Part shown: piece after piece, positions 51,796-61,178 of the stretch
Numbering within the stretch: the stretch's first letter is position 1
Layout: the number at the start of each line of letters is the position of its first letter
DNA from: Kineosporia succinea
Lineage (GTDB): Bacteria > Actinomycetota > Actinomycetes > Actinomycetales > Kineosporiaceae
Direction: 5' to 3'
Assembly: GCF_030811555.1 (NCBI RefSeq)
Contig: NZ_JAUSQZ010000001.1
Location: 2,725,241 to 2,789,240 of the forward strand
Length of the DNA: 64,000 bases
The notes under the pieces: generated by a model
Told to the model about the DNA's origin: nothing
Databases searched by the model: none
What the model saw: only the letters and a program-made list of their open reading frames with translations
Translations under genes and position numbers: made by a program

Positions 51796-52818
51796 GTGAA
51801 ACGTCCCGTCCGGCTGGTCGCCGTCGCGCTGGCCGCCTCCGCCCTCGTTCTGGCCGCCTGCTCCGGTGGCAACGACGGTCGTCCGATCATCGGGCTCATC
51901 ACCAAGACCGACACCAACCCGTTCTTCGTCACGATGAAGAAGGGCGCGCAGGAGCAGGCCACGAAAGACGGCATCGACCTGCGCACGTTCGCGGGCCGCA
52001 TCGACGGCGACAACGAGTCGCAGGTGACGGCCATCGAGAACCTGATGGCCCTGGGTGCCGAGGGCTTCATGATCACCCCGAACGATTCGCGCGCCATCGT
52101 GCCCGCGATCGAGCGGGCCAAGGAGGCCGGGCTGGCCGTGATCGCGCTCGACACCCAGCTCGATCCGGCCGACGCCGCCGATTCCACCTACGCCACCGAC
52201 AACTTCGAGGCCGGGAGACTCGTGGGGGAGTGGGCCCGGGCCAAGGTGGGTGAAGACGCGCGCATCGCCTTCCTCGACCTGACGCCCGACCAGGTCTCCG
52301 TCGACGTGCAGCGTGACCAGGGCTTCATGGAGGGCTTCGGCATCGACACCGGCGACCCGAACCGCATCGGTGACGAGGACGACCCGCGCATCTCCGGCCA
52401 CGACGTCACCGACGGGGCCGCCGAGGGCGGGCGCACGGCGATGGAGAACCTGCTGCAGCGCGACCCCGGCATCACCCTCGTCTACACGATCAACGAGCCG
52501 GCCGCGGCGGGTGCCTACGAGGCGCTGAAGGCGGCGGGCAAGGCCGAGACGGTCACTCTGGTCTCGGTCGACGGTGGCTGCCCGGGCGTGCAGAGCGTGA
52601 AAGACGGCCAGCTGGGCGCCACCTCGCAGCAGTACCCGCTGAAGATGGCCGCCTCCGGGGTCACCGCCATCGCCGAGTTCGAGAAGACCGGCCAGAAACC
52701 GGGCAACCCCGGGGGCCAGGACTTCACCGACACCGGGGTCACCCTGATCACCGACGATCCGCAGCCCGGCGTGGACTCGGAAGACACCACGTTCGGCACC
52801 GAGAACTGCTGGGGGTAG
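51796..52818 (+). CDS. Sugar ABC transporter substrate-binding lipoprotein (FrcB/RbsB type)
   Basis: The 340-residue lipoprotein has signal [20 protein letters not shown] ending in lipobox Cys22. The mature protein is a type I periplasmic binding protein: [20 protein letters not shown] at the start, then [20 protein letters not shown] and [20 protein letters not shown]. Gene order binding protein, permease, ATPase matches the fructose importer FrcBCA of rhizobia, so fructose or a related monosaccharide is a reasonable guess. The GTG at 51796 has CAGGAG 7 bases upstream. It is the first gene of the operon divergent from the LacI regulator. Confidence 0.93.
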   Translation: MKRPVRLVAVALAASALVLAACSGGNDGRPIIGLITKTDTNPFFVTMKKGAQEQATKDGIDLRTFAGRIDGDNESQVTAIENLMALGAEGFMITPNDSRAIVPAIERAKEAGLAVIALDTQLDPADAADSTYATDNFEAGRLVGEWARAKVGEDARIAFLDLTPDQVSVDVQRDQGFMEGFGIDTGDPNRIGDEDDPRISGHDVTDGAAEGGRTAMENLLQRDPGITLVYTINEPAAAGAYEALKAAGKAETVTLVSVDGGCPGVQSVKDGQLGATSQQYPLKMAASGVTAIAEFEKTGQKPGNPGGQDFTDTGVTLITDDPQPGVDSEDTTFGTENCWG

Positions 52819-52822
52819 GGGC

Positions 52823-53815
52823 ATGACCACAGGTTTCGAAGAGTCGCGGCAAGACCGGATCCAGCACGCGCTGCACCGTCGGCCCACCCTCGGCCCCCTG
52901 GCCGTGCTGGTTCTGGCCGTGATCGTGTTCTCGATCATCAACACCCGGTTCCTCAATCCGGAGAACCTCAGCCTGGTGCTGCAGCAGGTCACCGTGATCG
53001 CGCTGCTCGCGCTCGGGCAGACCCTGATCATCCTGACCGCGGGCATCGACCTGTCGGCCGGGGCGATCGCCGTGTTCTCGTCGATCCTGATGGCGAACCT
53101 GGCCTACGACGCGGGTTCTCCCGGCCTGCTCGCCATCGTGGCCGGCCTGGCCTTCGGCACCGGAATGGGCGCGGTCAACGGCTTCCTGGTCACGAGGATC
53201 AAGCTCCCGCCCTTCATCGTCACCCTCGGAACGCTGTCCATCTTCTTCGCCCTGAACTCGGTCGTCTCCAACAGCGAGACCGTGCGCGGCACCGACATGC
53301 CCGCGATCATGACCTGGACCGGCGAGACCATCCCGATCGGCAGCTTCCGCCTCACCTACGGCTCGATCATCATGCTGCTGCTGTTCGGGCTGTTCTTCTA
53401 CCTGCTCGCGCACACCGCCTGGGGCAAGCACGTGCGGGCCACCGGTGACGACGCCGAGGCCGCCCGGCTGGCCGGTATCCGCACCGGACGTGTGCTTCTC
53501 AGCGTCTACACGGTGGCCGGGGCGATCTACGGGGTGGCCGCCTGGGTGCTCATGGGCCGTCTGGCGAGTGCCGACCCGAACGTCGGCACCGACTACAACC
53601 TCGACTCGATCACGGCCGTGGTGCTCGGTGGCACCAGCCTTTTCGGTGGTCGCGGCGGGGTGGTGGGCACCCTGGTCGGTGCGCTGATCGTCGGTGTTTT
53701 CCGTAACGGGCTGGTGCTGGCCGGGGTTCAGGTGGTCTGGCAGGGCTTCGCGGTCGGCCTGCTGGTGCTGCTCGCGGTCACGATCGACCAATGGATCCGG
53801 AAGGTGAGGGCATGA
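52823..53815 (+). CDS. Sugar ABC transporter permease (FrcC/RbsC type)
   Basis: The 330-residue integral membrane protein has about nine helices and the RbsC-family motifs TLIILTAGIDLSAGAIAVFS, GAVNGFLVTRIKLPPFIVTL and the cytoplasmic coupling loop RATGDDAEAARLAGIRTGRV, followed by AVVLGGTSLFGGRGGVVGTL. It forms the channel of the sugar importer. Its ATG lies 4 bases after the binding protein stop with GGGG upstream, and its own stop overlaps the ATPase ATG (ATGA). Confidence 0.95.
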   Translation: MTTGFEESRQDRIQHALHRRPTLGPLAVLVLAVIVFSIINTRFLNPENLSLVLQQVTVIALLALGQTLIILTAGIDLSAGAIAVFSSILMANLAYDAGSPGLLAIVAGLAFGTGMGAVNGFLVTRIKLPPFIVTLGTLSIFFALNSVVSNSETVRGTDMPAIMTWTGETIPIGSFRLTYGSIIMLLLFGLFFYLLAHTAWGKHVRATGDDAEAARLAGIRTGRVLLSVYTVAGAIYGVAAWVLMGRLASADPNVGTDYNLDSITAVVLGGTSLFGGRGGVVGTLVGALIVGVFRNGLVLAGVQVVWQGFAVGLLVLLAVTIDQWIRKVRA

Positions 53816-54600
53816 GGGTGGAGATGTCGGACCGGCAGCCGGTGATGCGGGCACGGGGACTGGTCAAGCGCTACGGCCGGGTCACCGCGCTGGACGGTTC
53901 CGACCTGGAGCTGTACCCGGGCGAGATCCTGGCGGTGATCGGCGACAACGGGGCGGGCAAGTCCAGCCTGATCAAGGCGCTGTCGGGTGCGCTGGTGCCG
54001 GACAGCGGCGAGATCTGGCTGGAGGGCGAGCCGGTGCACTTCCGCACCCCGATGGACGCGCGCGAGGCCGGCATCGAGACGGTCTACCAGACGCTGGCCG
54101 TGGCCCCGGGGCTGAACATCGCCGACAACCTGTTCCTGGGGCGGGAGCGGCGCCGTCCGGGGCCGCTCGGCTCGGTGCTGCGCATGCTCGACCACCAGCA
54201 CATGCGATCGGAGGCCCGGCGGCACATGAGCGAGCTCGGCATCGCGACCCTGCAGGACATCGGTCAGGCGGTCGAAAGCCTTTCCGGTGGGCAGAGACAG
54301 GGTGTGGCGGTGGCCCGGTCGGCGGCCTTCGGCAGCAAGGTGGTGATTCTCGACGAGCCCACGGCCGCTCTCGGGGTGAAGGAGGGCAACCGGGTGCTGC
54401 AGCTGATCCGCGACGTGCGCGACCGGGGCCTGCCGGTGATCCTGATCAGTCACAACATGCCGCACGTGTTCGAGGTCGCCGACCGCATCCACGTGCAGCG
54501 CCTGGGGCGTCGCGTCGCCGTCGTCACTCCGTCGTCGCACTCGATGTCCGACACGGTGGCGATCATGACCGGCGCCGCCCCGCCTCCACCCGTCGAATAG
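53812..54600 (+). CDS. Sugar ABC transporter ATP-binding protein (FrcA type, single domain)
   Basis: The 262-residue ATPase completes the importer. Motifs are intact: Walker A GDNGAGKSSLIKALSG, Q-loop ETVYQTLAVAPGLNIADN, signature SLSGGQRQGVAVARSA, Walker B VVILDEPTAALGVKEG and H-loop VILISHNMPH. It has one ATPase domain, like FrcA, whereas RbsA has two, so two copies would act together. Translation is coupled to the permease through ATGA. Contrast this with the motif-poor ABC protein 3.4 kb upstream, which cannot replace it. Confidence 0.95.
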   Translation: MRVEMSDRQPVMRARGLVKRYGRVTALDGSDLELYPGEILAVIGDNGAGKSSLIKALSGALVPDSGEIWLEGEPVHFRTPMDAREAGIETVYQTLAVAPGLNIADNLFLGRERRRPGPLGSVLRMLDHQHMRSEARRHMSELGIATLQDIGQAVESLSGGQRQGVAVARSAAFGSKVVILDEPTAALGVKEGNRVLQLIRDVRDRGLPVILISHNMPHVFEVADRIHVQRLGRRVAVVTPSSHSMSDTVAIMTGAAPPPPVE

Positions 54601-54659
54601 GGCACCACTGGCGGTCTCCCTGCAGCTTCGGCGCCTCGAGCGGTCGGGCCCGGCATCCG

Positions 54660-54665
54660 TAGGGT
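54660..54665 (+). promoter_or_regulatory. -10 element TAGGGT for leaderless methyltransferase mRNA
   Basis: TAGGGT ends 6 bases before the ATG at 54672. Confidence 0.5.
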
Positions 54666-54671
54666 GTCGGC

Positions 54672-55445
54672 ATGACGTGGGAACAGCAGCGGGTCTCGTT
54701 CGGCGCCAACGCGTCCACCTACGACAGCATGCGGCCGGGGTGGCCCGCCGACACAGCGCGCTGGCTCACCGGAGACGCCGAAGGTGCGCTCGACGTCCTC
54801 GATCTGGGGGCCGGTACCGGAAAGCTCACGAGCACCCTGGTCGAGCTGGGGCACCGCGTCACCGCGGTCGAGCCCGACGAGGGCATGCTGGCGGTGCTGA
54901 GCGCGAAGCTGCCCGGGGCGGAAGCGAGAGCGGGCTCGGCCGAGCGGATCCCGCTGCCCGACGGCAGCGTCGACGTGGTCACGGTGGCCCAGGCCTGGCA
55001 CTGGATGGAGCAACCGGCGGCGGCGCTCGAGGTCGCGCGCGTGCTGCGGCCGGGCGGGCTGCTGGCCGTGGCCTGGCACCAGCGCGACGTCTCGGTGCCC
55101 TGGGTGGGCGCGCTGAACGACGTGGCCGGCGGCCCCGAGTGGACCGAGACCGGCGGCGACCCGAACGCGCCGCGCCGTCAGGTGCACGCCGGGCACACCA
55201 AGATCGAGCTGCCCACGCAGTACGCGGCCCTCGAGGCCGCCACCTTCACCTACACGCTGCACATCCCGCCCGCGGCCCTGGCCGACCTGGCCTCGAGCTG
55301 GTCGTACGTGGCCACCCGGCCCGACCGTGACGAGGTGCTGCAGCGTATCCGGGAGCTGGGCGAACGGGTGGCCGCCGAGCAGGGCACGCCCGATCTCCTC
55401 GGTCTTCCCCACCTGACCCACGCCTACCGGGCCCGTACGCACTGA
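54672..55445 (+). CDS. Class I SAM-dependent methyltransferase
   Basis: The 257-residue protein has the class I fold: motif I VLDLGAGTGKLTSTLVELGH with AVEPDEGMLAVL after it, IPLPDGSVDVVTVAQAWHW as motif II region and LEVARVLRPGGLLAVAWHQR as motif III. It is of the UbiE/COQ5-like type (methyltransferase domain 11), which acts on small molecules. The substrate cannot be told; the neighbouring genes give no hint. The ATG is supported by a leaderless -10 box. Confidence 0.92.
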   Translation: MTWEQQRVSFGANASTYDSMRPGWPADTARWLTGDAEGALDVLDLGAGTGKLTSTLVELGHRVTAVEPDEGMLAVLSAKLPGAEARAGSAERIPLPDGSVDVVTVAQAWHWMEQPAAALEVARVLRPGGLLAVAWHQRDVSVPWVGALNDVAGGPEWTETGGDPNAPRRQVHAGHTKIELPTQYAALEAATFTYTLHIPPAALADLASSWSYVATRPDRDEVLQRIRELGERVAAEQGTPDLLGLPHLTHAYRARTH

Positions 55446-55547
55446 CGCGACCCCACTGGGGGCACCTCCCCAGGCCGAAGGTCCAGGGGGACCACCATCG
55501 GCCAGTGAGGGCAACCACCCGGGCGGCCCATCAGGCACCCCGGACGG

Positions 55548-56987
55548 ATGCCGACAGGCACGCCGATGGACGCCCAGACCCTGCTTCTCCTGCGCCGGGC
55601 CAGCTATGGCCCGACCCCCGCGCTGCTGACCGAGGCCGACCGACTCGGGGCCCGGGCCTGGCTGGAACGTCAGCTCGCCCCGGCCTCGATCAAGGACGCC
55701 TACACGGACGGCGTGCTCAAGCGCTTTCCCCGGGTGACCTGGCCGATCGCCAAGGTCCGCCAGCAGTTCGCGGACGACTTCGGCACCTGGGCGGTGATGA
55801 TGGACCTCACCCGCGCCACTCTGGTGCGGGCGATCTGGAGCGAACGCCAGCTGTTCGAGCTGATGGTCGAGTTCTGGTCCAACCACCTGAACGTGACCTG
55901 CCCGTCAGGCGACGTGTGGGACTCCCGAGCCGACTACGACCGGGTGGTGCGCAAGCACGCCCTGGGCAGGTTCGCCGACCTGCTGGTGGAGGCGAGCCTG
56001 CACCCGGCGATGCAGGCCTACCTCGACAACGCCTCGTCCACCAAGGAGCACCCGAACGAGAACCAGGGCCGTGAGCTGCTGGAACTGCACACGGTCGGGG
56101 TCGCCACGGGCTACAGCGAAGACGACGTGAAGAACAGTGCCCGCATTCTCACCGGCCTCGGCACCGACGGGACGGGCGAGGCCACCTACCGTGCGAACCG
56201 GCACTGGACCGGGCCGGTGCAGGTGCTCGACTTCAGCGACCCAAACGAGAGTGCCTCCGGTGGAAAGGATCTCGCGGTCCGCTACCTGAACCACCTGGCG
56301 CGGCACGAGAACACGGCCCGGCAGATCGCGACCAAGCTGTGCCTGCGCTTCGTCAGCGACAACCCGCCCGAGTCGCTGGTGTCCCGCCTGACCTCGATCT
56401 ACCTGGAGGGTGACACCGCGGTCGTGCCGATGCTGCGAGAACTGTTCACCAGCCGGGAGTTCGCGACCTCGGCGGGGCAGAAGGTGCGGCGCCCGTACGA
56501 AGACCTGGTCGCCACGGTGCGCATTCTCGGGCTGAAGGCTGACACCTCCGGTACCAAGGGCATCGAGAACCTGCACTGGATGGTTCTCGACATGGGCCAG
56601 GCCCCGCTGTACTGGGGGCCGCCGAACGGGTACCCGGACGTGGCCGCCGCCTGGCAGTCCCCGGCCGGCACCCTGGCCCGCTGGAACGCGCACCAGAACG
56701 TGGTGGAGCGCTGGTCGGTGAAAACCCTGACCGGTCCCGCGATCACGACGCTGATCCCGAAACCCCGGCCGGCCACGCACGGGGCGCTGATCGACGCGCT
56801 CTCGCAGCGCCTGCTGCAGCAGAGGGCCACCGCGGCACAGCAGAAGGCGATCTGCGACTTCCTCACCGACCGCTGGAACAAGATCGCGCCGTCCACCCCG
56901 CTGAAGAGCGACAGTGTGGCGCTCACCTGGCGGTTCGCGCACGTGGTGGGTCTGTTGCTCGACTCCCCGGCGCACGCGTTGCGGTAA
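55548..56987 (+). CDS. DUF1800 family protein
   Basis: The 479-residue protein belongs to DUF1800, a family of unknown function usually found next to DUF1501 genes, as here. Markers are LLRRASYGPTPALLTEADRL, FWSNHLNVTCPSGDVWD, NENQGRELLELHTVGV (the most conserved part) and ILTGLGTDGTGEATY. No signal peptide is visible; in this pair the DUF1501 partner carries the Tat signal, so the two may be exported as a complex. The ATG at 55548 is used; one at 55566 is possible. Confidence 0.9.
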   Translation: MPTGTPMDAQTLLLLRRASYGPTPALLTEADRLGARAWLERQLAPASIKDAYTDGVLKRFPRVTWPIAKVRQQFADDFGTWAVMMDLTRATLVRAIWSERQLFELMVEFWSNHLNVTCPSGDVWDSRADYDRVVRKHALGRFADLLVEASLHPAMQAYLDNASSTKEHPNENQGRELLELHTVGVATGYSEDDVKNSARILTGLGTDGTGEATYRANRHWTGPVQVLDFSDPNESASGGKDLAVRYLNHLARHENTARQIATKLCLRFVSDNPPESLVSRLTSIYLEGDTAVVPMLRELFTSREFATSAGQKVRRPYEDLVATVRILGLKADTSGTKGIENLHWMVLDMGQAPLYWGPPNGYPDVAAAWQSPAGTLARWNAHQNVVERWSVKTLTGPAITTLIPKPRPATHGALIDALSQRLLQQRATAAQQKAICDFLTDRWNKIAPSTPLKSDSVALTWRFAHVVGLLLDSPAHALR

Positions 56988-57145
56988 ATGGGGGACGTTG
57001 CGGTCGCCTCCGGCTCTCGGCTCAAGTTCCCGGGGCGAGGGCCGACCGGGGGCTGGAAGTTGAGCCCGCTGACCACATCCTGCCGCCTGACGACGACCCG
57101 ATGCCCGGCCCGCCCGGCCCGACGCCCTGAGGACTTCACGCCTGC

Positions 57146-58426
57146 ATGAGCACCTCTGACTGCCTCTGCCCCTCTTCGTCCGGTCTTTCCCGTCGTACGC
57201 TGCTGAGGGGTCTGGCCTCGGTCGGTGCCCTGGGTGGCGTGCTGACGGCCGTGGAGGGGTTCAGCGGCCAGTACGCCTTCGCCGCCTCGCCCGCCGCCTA
57301 CAACGGTGACGTGCTCGTGGTGCTCTCGCTGCGCGGAGGTTTCGACGGCCTGAACGCGATCGTGCCCGTGGGTGACCCGGGCTACCTCGAGGCCCGCCCG
57401 ACCATCGGCATCCAGGAGCGCTCGCTGATCCCGGCCGGCGGCATCTTCGGCCTGCACCCGGCGCTGAAGCCGCTGAAGAAGTTCTGGGACGCGGGCACTT
57501 TCGGGGCGGTGCACGCCGTCGGCCAGGACAACCCGACGCGGTCGCACTTCCAGGCCATGCAGGAGCTGGAGCGGGCCGCGCCCGGTTCCAGCCTGCGCAC
57601 CGGCTGGCTCGACCGCACGCTCGGCAGCCGGGCGCGGGGCACGGTGTTCCAGGCGTCGCAGGTCGGCTCGGCCGACGTGTCGTTGTCACTGGCCGGGCCC
57701 AACCCGGAAATGGCTCTCTCCAGCGTGGACTCGTTCCGGATCGGCGCCGCGGCCGACACCGCGGAAGACCGGGCCCGGTGGACGAAGGCGCTGTCCGGCC
57801 TGCACGCCGGCGCTCCCTCCGCGATCGCCGCCCCGGCCGCCGCCACCCTGAGCGCGACCGCCACCACGGCGAAGATGGGGGCGTACAAGCCCGCGAACGG
57901 CGCTGTCTACCCGAAGAACTCGGCCGTCGGCGACTCCCTGCGTGACGTGGCCCGCATGATCAAGGCCGGGGTCGGTCTGCAGGTCGCCTGCGTCGACGAG
58001 GGGGACTGGGACATGCACGCCGGGATGGGCACCGCCGACAAGGGGTGGATGCATGACCACCTGAACGACCTGGCACTGGCCCTGGCCGCTTTCGCCACCG
58101 ACCTGGGCTCCCGGTTCCGCAAGGTGACCGTCGTGACGCTGTCCGAGTTCGGCCGCCGGGTGGGCGAGAACGGTTCGGGCGGAGTGGATCACGGGCACGG
58201 CAACGCGGTGCTGCTGCTCGGTGGGGGCGTGAACGGCGGCAAGGTGCACGGTCGCTGGCCCGGCCTCTCGTCGTCGCAGCTGGTCGACGGAGACCTGGCC
58301 GGCACCACCGACTACCGTGCCGTGCTGGGGGAGATCCTGCAGAAACGGTGCGGCGCGGGGTCGCTGACGGGGATCTTCCCGGGCTTCAAGGGCGCGCCGG
58401 CGATGGGACTGGTCAAGGCGGGCTGA
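57146..58426 (+). CDS. DUF1501 family protein with Tat signal
   Basis: The 426-residue protein starts with a twin-arginine signal (LSRRTLLRGLASVGALGG) and probable cleavage after QYAFAAS near residue 47. The body has the alkaline-phosphatase-like DUF1501 pattern: VLSLRGGFDGLNAIVPVGDP, HPALKPLKKFW and VVTLSEFGRRVGENGSGGVD with GHGNAVLLLGGGVNGGK. The family is distantly related to sulfatases and phosphatases and is exported folded. It follows the DUF1800 partner by 158 bases. The stop codon lies inside the first unit of a tandem repeat array. Confidence 0.91.
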   Translation: MSTSDCLCPSSSGLSRRTLLRGLASVGALGGVLTAVEGFSGQYAFAASPAAYNGDVLVVLSLRGGFDGLNAIVPVGDPGYLEARPTIGIQERSLIPAGGIFGLHPALKPLKKFWDAGTFGAVHAVGQDNPTRSHFQAMQELERAAPGSSLRTGWLDRTLGSRARGTVFQASQVGSADVSLSLAGPNPEMALSSVDSFRIGAAADTAEDRARWTKALSGLHAGAPSAIAAPAAATLSATATTAKMGAYKPANGAVYPKNSAVGDSLRDVARMIKAGVGLQVACVDEGDWDMHAGMGTADKGWMHDHLNDLALALAAFATDLGSRFRKVTVVTLSEFGRRVGENGSGGVDHGHGNAVLLLGGGVNGGKVHGRWPGLSSSQLVDGDLAGTTDYRAVLGEILQKRCGAGSLTGIFPGFKGAPAMGLVKAG

Positions 58427-58620
58427 ACCGGGGCTGGGCCCGGGATGAATCGGGACTGGGCCGGGTCTGAATCGGGACTGGGCCGGGGCGGGCCTGAATC
58501 GGGACTGGGCCGGGGCGGGCCTGAATCGGGACTGGGCCGGAGCGGCCCTGAATCGGGACTGGGCCGGGGGTGGGCCTGAATCGGGACTGCGCCGGGCCTG
58601 AATCGGGCCGGGGCGGTGCG
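58424..58620. repeat. Degenerate 22/27-bp tandem repeat array after the DUF1501 gene
   Basis: The unit TGAATCGGGACTGGGCCGG starts at 58446, 58468, 58495, 58522, 58549 and 58577, with diverged copies at 58424 (which includes the gene's TGA) and 58599. Spacings are 22 or 27-28 bases, the longer ones adding GGCGGGCC-like filler. No spacers are unique, so it is not a CRISPR array. Every unit carries a TGA. Confidence 0.9.
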
Positions 58621-58728
58621 GGGGCGTTCATGGGCCTCAACCTTTGGCCCGGTGCGCCGTGTTCTCCCCGGGTGGGTGGGCCTTGTCCGGCGCTGAACCG
58701 AGAGCCCGCCGCCCGGCATGATGGTCAC

Positions 58729-59118
58729 GTGGTGGTCAGACGACGCAAGATCGACATCGACGTGGGCCGCGGCGCCCTGCGGGACTGGGCGTCCGATCCC
58801 GCGGGTGCCGCGCGTCCCACCTTGGCCGACGCGGTCAGGTTCACGCTCGAGGAACTGGCGGAACGGGCCCCGGGCCCGACCACCGAGGTACGGGTCCCGC
58901 CGTTCGGGGCCGTGCAGTGCATGGACGGGCCGCGCCACACCCGGGGCACCCCGCCCAACGTCGTCGAGACCGACGCGCAGACCTGGCTGGAACTCGTCAC
59001 CGGGCGGCTGACCTGGGCCGACGCCGCCTACAACGGGCGCGTGCGGGCCAGCGGCCAGCGCGCCGACCTGTCCGGGTTGCTGCCCTTGGGCGGACTGCCC
59101 GGCACCGCCCCCGGTTAG
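58729..59118 (+). CDS. Sterol carrier family (SCP2-like) protein
   Basis: The 129-residue protein belongs to the small actinobacterial sterol carrier family, with the conserved [20 protein letters not shown] and [20 protein letters not shown] followed by [12 protein letters not shown]. Proteins of this fold bind lipids in a hydrophobic tunnel; the ligand is unknown. The GTG at 58729 (a second GTG follows at once) lies 6 bases after a CATGAT element and is preferred over the long upstream frame, which only translates the repeat region. The next gene starts 16 bases after its stop. Confidence 0.87.
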   Translation: MVVRRRKIDIDVGRGALRDWASDPAGAARPTLADAVRFTLEELAERAPGPTTEVRVPPFGAVQCMDGPRHTRGTPPNVVETDAQTWLELVTGRLTWADAAYNGRVRASGQRADLSGLLPLGGLPGTAPG

Positions 59119-59122
59119 TCGG

Positions 59123-59128
59123 TACCGT
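59123..59128 (+). promoter_or_regulatory. -10 element TACCGT for leaderless membrane protein gene
   Basis: TACCGT ends 6 bases before the GTG at 59135, within the gap after the SCP-like gene. Confidence 0.5.
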
Positions 59129-59134
59129 CGTGGA

Positions 59135-59458
59135 GTGGCCGAGAGCAAGGAACTCACCGTGAGCCCCGTCGACGACGAGCACACCGCACCTGCCGAGGAC
59201 CCGGGCGAGCCCGACAGCCCGAGAACTCCCGAAGGCCCGGCTTCGTACCGGTTGCGCCGGGCGCCTCGTTACCGGGCGTTCGGATTCACAGGCGGTTTCC
59301 TCGGCCTGGTCGTGGGGATCGTGCTGGCGCTGTCGTTCGATGCCGCCGGCAACTACTCGGCGCAGACCATTCTGGGCTATTTCATGGCCATTTTCGGGCT
59401 CGTCGGCGCTCTGCTGGGAGCCGGTGTGGCAGTTCTGCTCGACCGTCGCAAAGACTGA
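59135..59458 (+). CDS. Small two-helix membrane protein
   Basis: I do not recognise a named family. The 107-residue protein has an acidic, Pro-rich N-terminus (about 1-40), a conserved-looking RRAPRYRAFGFTGGFLG entry, and two membrane helices at about 48-68 (GFTGGFLGLVVGIVLALSF) and 80-102, ending in RRKD. Small membrane proteins of this kind occur just upstream of purF in other actinobacteria, so the position is probably conserved. The start is a leaderless GTG. The function is unknown. Confidence 0.85.
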   Translation: MAESKELTVSPVDDEHTAPAEDPGEPDSPRTPEGPASYRLRRAPRYRAFGFTGGFLGLVVGIVLALSFDAAGNYSAQTILGYFMAIFGLVGALLGAGVAVLLDRRKD

Positions 59459-59555
59459 ATCCCGAGGTCATGGCCAGGGCGCCGCGCCGTGAGGGGCCAG
59501 GTCCGACCTTCCGGCCGATGCTGCGACCTCCTCCGGATGTGCGACACTCGACGAC

Positions 59556-61127
59556 GTGGCGCGCGGCGACGGACGGCTTTCGCACGAACTGCTCCCCGGC
59601 GAGAAGGGCCCGCAAGATGCTTGCGGAGTCTTCGGAGTCTGGGCCCCCGGTGAAGAAGTGGCGAAACTGGCCTATTACGGCCTGTACGCACTTCAGCACC
59701 GCGGTCAGGAAGCAGCGGGCATTGCTGTCAGCAACGGCAAACAACTACTGGTCTACAAGGACATCGGCCTGGTCTCCCAGGTCTTCGACGAGACCTCTCT
59801 CGAATCCCTCCGTGGGCACATCGCGGTCGGTCATGCCCGCTACAGCACCACCGGCGGCTCGACCTGGCAGAACGCGCAGCCCACGCTGGGCGACACGGCG
59901 GCCGGCACGGTGGCCCTGGCCCACAACGGCAACCTGGTCAACGGCCACGAGCTGCGTGAGCTGGTCGAGGAGCGTTACGGCGAGCCCGACCGCGGCGAGA
60001 TCCAGCAGGGCAACACCACCGACACCGCCCTGGTCACGGCTCTCCTGCAGGGTGATCCCGACCACACCCTCGAGGCGACCGCCCTGGAGGTGCTCCCGCA
60101 CCTGCGCGGCGCCTTCAGCTTCGTCTTCATGGACGAGCACACCCTCTACGGTGCGCGTGACGCCAACGGTGTCCGCCCGCTGGTGATCGGCAAGCTCGAG
60201 ACCGGCTGGGTCATCGCCAGCGAGACCGCCGCCCTCGACATCGTGGGTGCAGCGTTCGTGCGCGAGGTCGAGCCCGGCGAGTTCATCGCGATCGACTCCG
60301 AGGGCCTGCGGTCGAAGCGCTTCGCCGAGGCGAAGCCGACCGGCTGCATCTTCGAGTACGTCTACCTGGCCCGGCCCGACACCACCATCAACGGCAAGGT
60401 CGTGCACGAGGCCCGGGTCGACATGGGCCGCAAGCTGGCCGTGGAGCACCCGGTCGACGCCGACCTGGTCATCCCCGTCCCGGAGTCCGGCACGCCGGCC
60501 GCGGTCGGTTACGCCCAGGAGTCGGGCATCCCGTTCAGCCAGGGCCTGGTGAAGAACGCCTACGTCGGGCGCACCTTCATCCAGCCCAGCCAGACGATCC
60601 GCCAGCTGGGCATCCGGCTGAAGCTGAACCCGCTGAAGAACGTGATCAAGGGCAAGCGCCTGGTCGTGGTCGACGACTCGATCGTGCGCGGCAACACCCA
60701 GCGGGCCCTGGTCCGCATGCTGCGTGAGGCCGGCGCCGCCGAGATCCACGTGCGCATCTCCTCGGCCCCGGTCACCTGGCCCTGCTTCTACGGCATCGAC
60801 TTCGCCAGCCGGGCCGAGCTGATCGCCAACGGTCTCGGGCTCGAGGAGATCCGCGCCAGCATCGGCGCCGACACCCTGGGCTACATCTCCCTCGACGGCA
60901 TGGTCGCGGCCACCGAGCAGAAGCGTGAGCGGCTCTGCACCGCCTGCTTCACCGGTGAGTACCCGATCGAGCTGCCCGACTCCGAGCACCTGGGCAAGCA
61001 CGCCCTGGAGCAGTCGCAGCTGCCGCTCGGCCTGGAGATCACCCCGCGCCCGGCCGGGCACCGTGACGCCGAGGGCGTGTCCACCGGGATGTCCGGTGGC
61101 GCCGTCGACGCTCTCACCCGTCCCTGA
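59556..61127 (+). CDS. purF: Amidophosphoribosyltransferase
   Basis: PurF makes phosphoribosylamine from PRPP and glutamine, the first committed step of purine synthesis. The 523-residue protein starts ARGDGRLSHELLPGEKGPQD, close to Streptomyces PurF. The N-terminal nucleophile Cys23 (DACGVFGVWAPGEE) is exposed by removal of a propeptide. Further motifs are ALQHRGQEAAGIAVS, ARYSTTGGSTWQNAQP, the PRPP-binding RLVVVDDSIVRGNTQRALV and the cluster-type RERLCTACFTGEYPIELP. A weak GACACT box lies 7 bases before the GTG at 59556. purM follows 51 bases later. Confidence 0.97.
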   Translation: MARGDGRLSHELLPGEKGPQDACGVFGVWAPGEEVAKLAYYGLYALQHRGQEAAGIAVSNGKQLLVYKDIGLVSQVFDETSLESLRGHIAVGHARYSTTGGSTWQNAQPTLGDTAAGTVALAHNGNLVNGHELRELVEERYGEPDRGEIQQGNTTDTALVTALLQGDPDHTLEATALEVLPHLRGAFSFVFMDEHTLYGARDANGVRPLVIGKLETGWVIASETAALDIVGAAFVREVEPGEFIAIDSEGLRSKRFAEAKPTGCIFEYVYLARPDTTINGKVVHEARVDMGRKLAVEHPVDADLVIPVPESGTPAAVGYAQESGIPFSQGLVKNAYVGRTFIQPSQTIRQLGIRLKLNPLKNVIKGKRLVVVDDSIVRGNTQRALVRMLREAGAAEIHVRISSAPVTWPCFYGIDFASRAELIANGLGLEEIRASIGADTLGYISLDGMVAATEQKRERLCTACFTGEYPIELPDSEHLGKHALEQSQLPLGLEITPRPAGHRDAEGVSTGMSGGAVDALTRP

Positions 61128-61165
61128 GACCGGTCTGCACACACGGCCTGTCCGCATTTCTTGAG

Positions 61166-61171
61166 TAGGGT
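61166..61171 (+). promoter_or_regulatory. -10 element TAGGGT for leaderless purM mRNA
   Basis: TAGGGT ends 7 bases before the GTG at 61179 and favours that start over the TTG at 61161 and GTG at 61170. Confidence 0.5.
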
Positions 61172-61178
61172 GATCTCT

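Noticed and set aside
58424-58620. CRISPR array
   Set aside because: Units are adjacent with only 3-9 bases of GC filler and no unique spacers; no cas gene is present.
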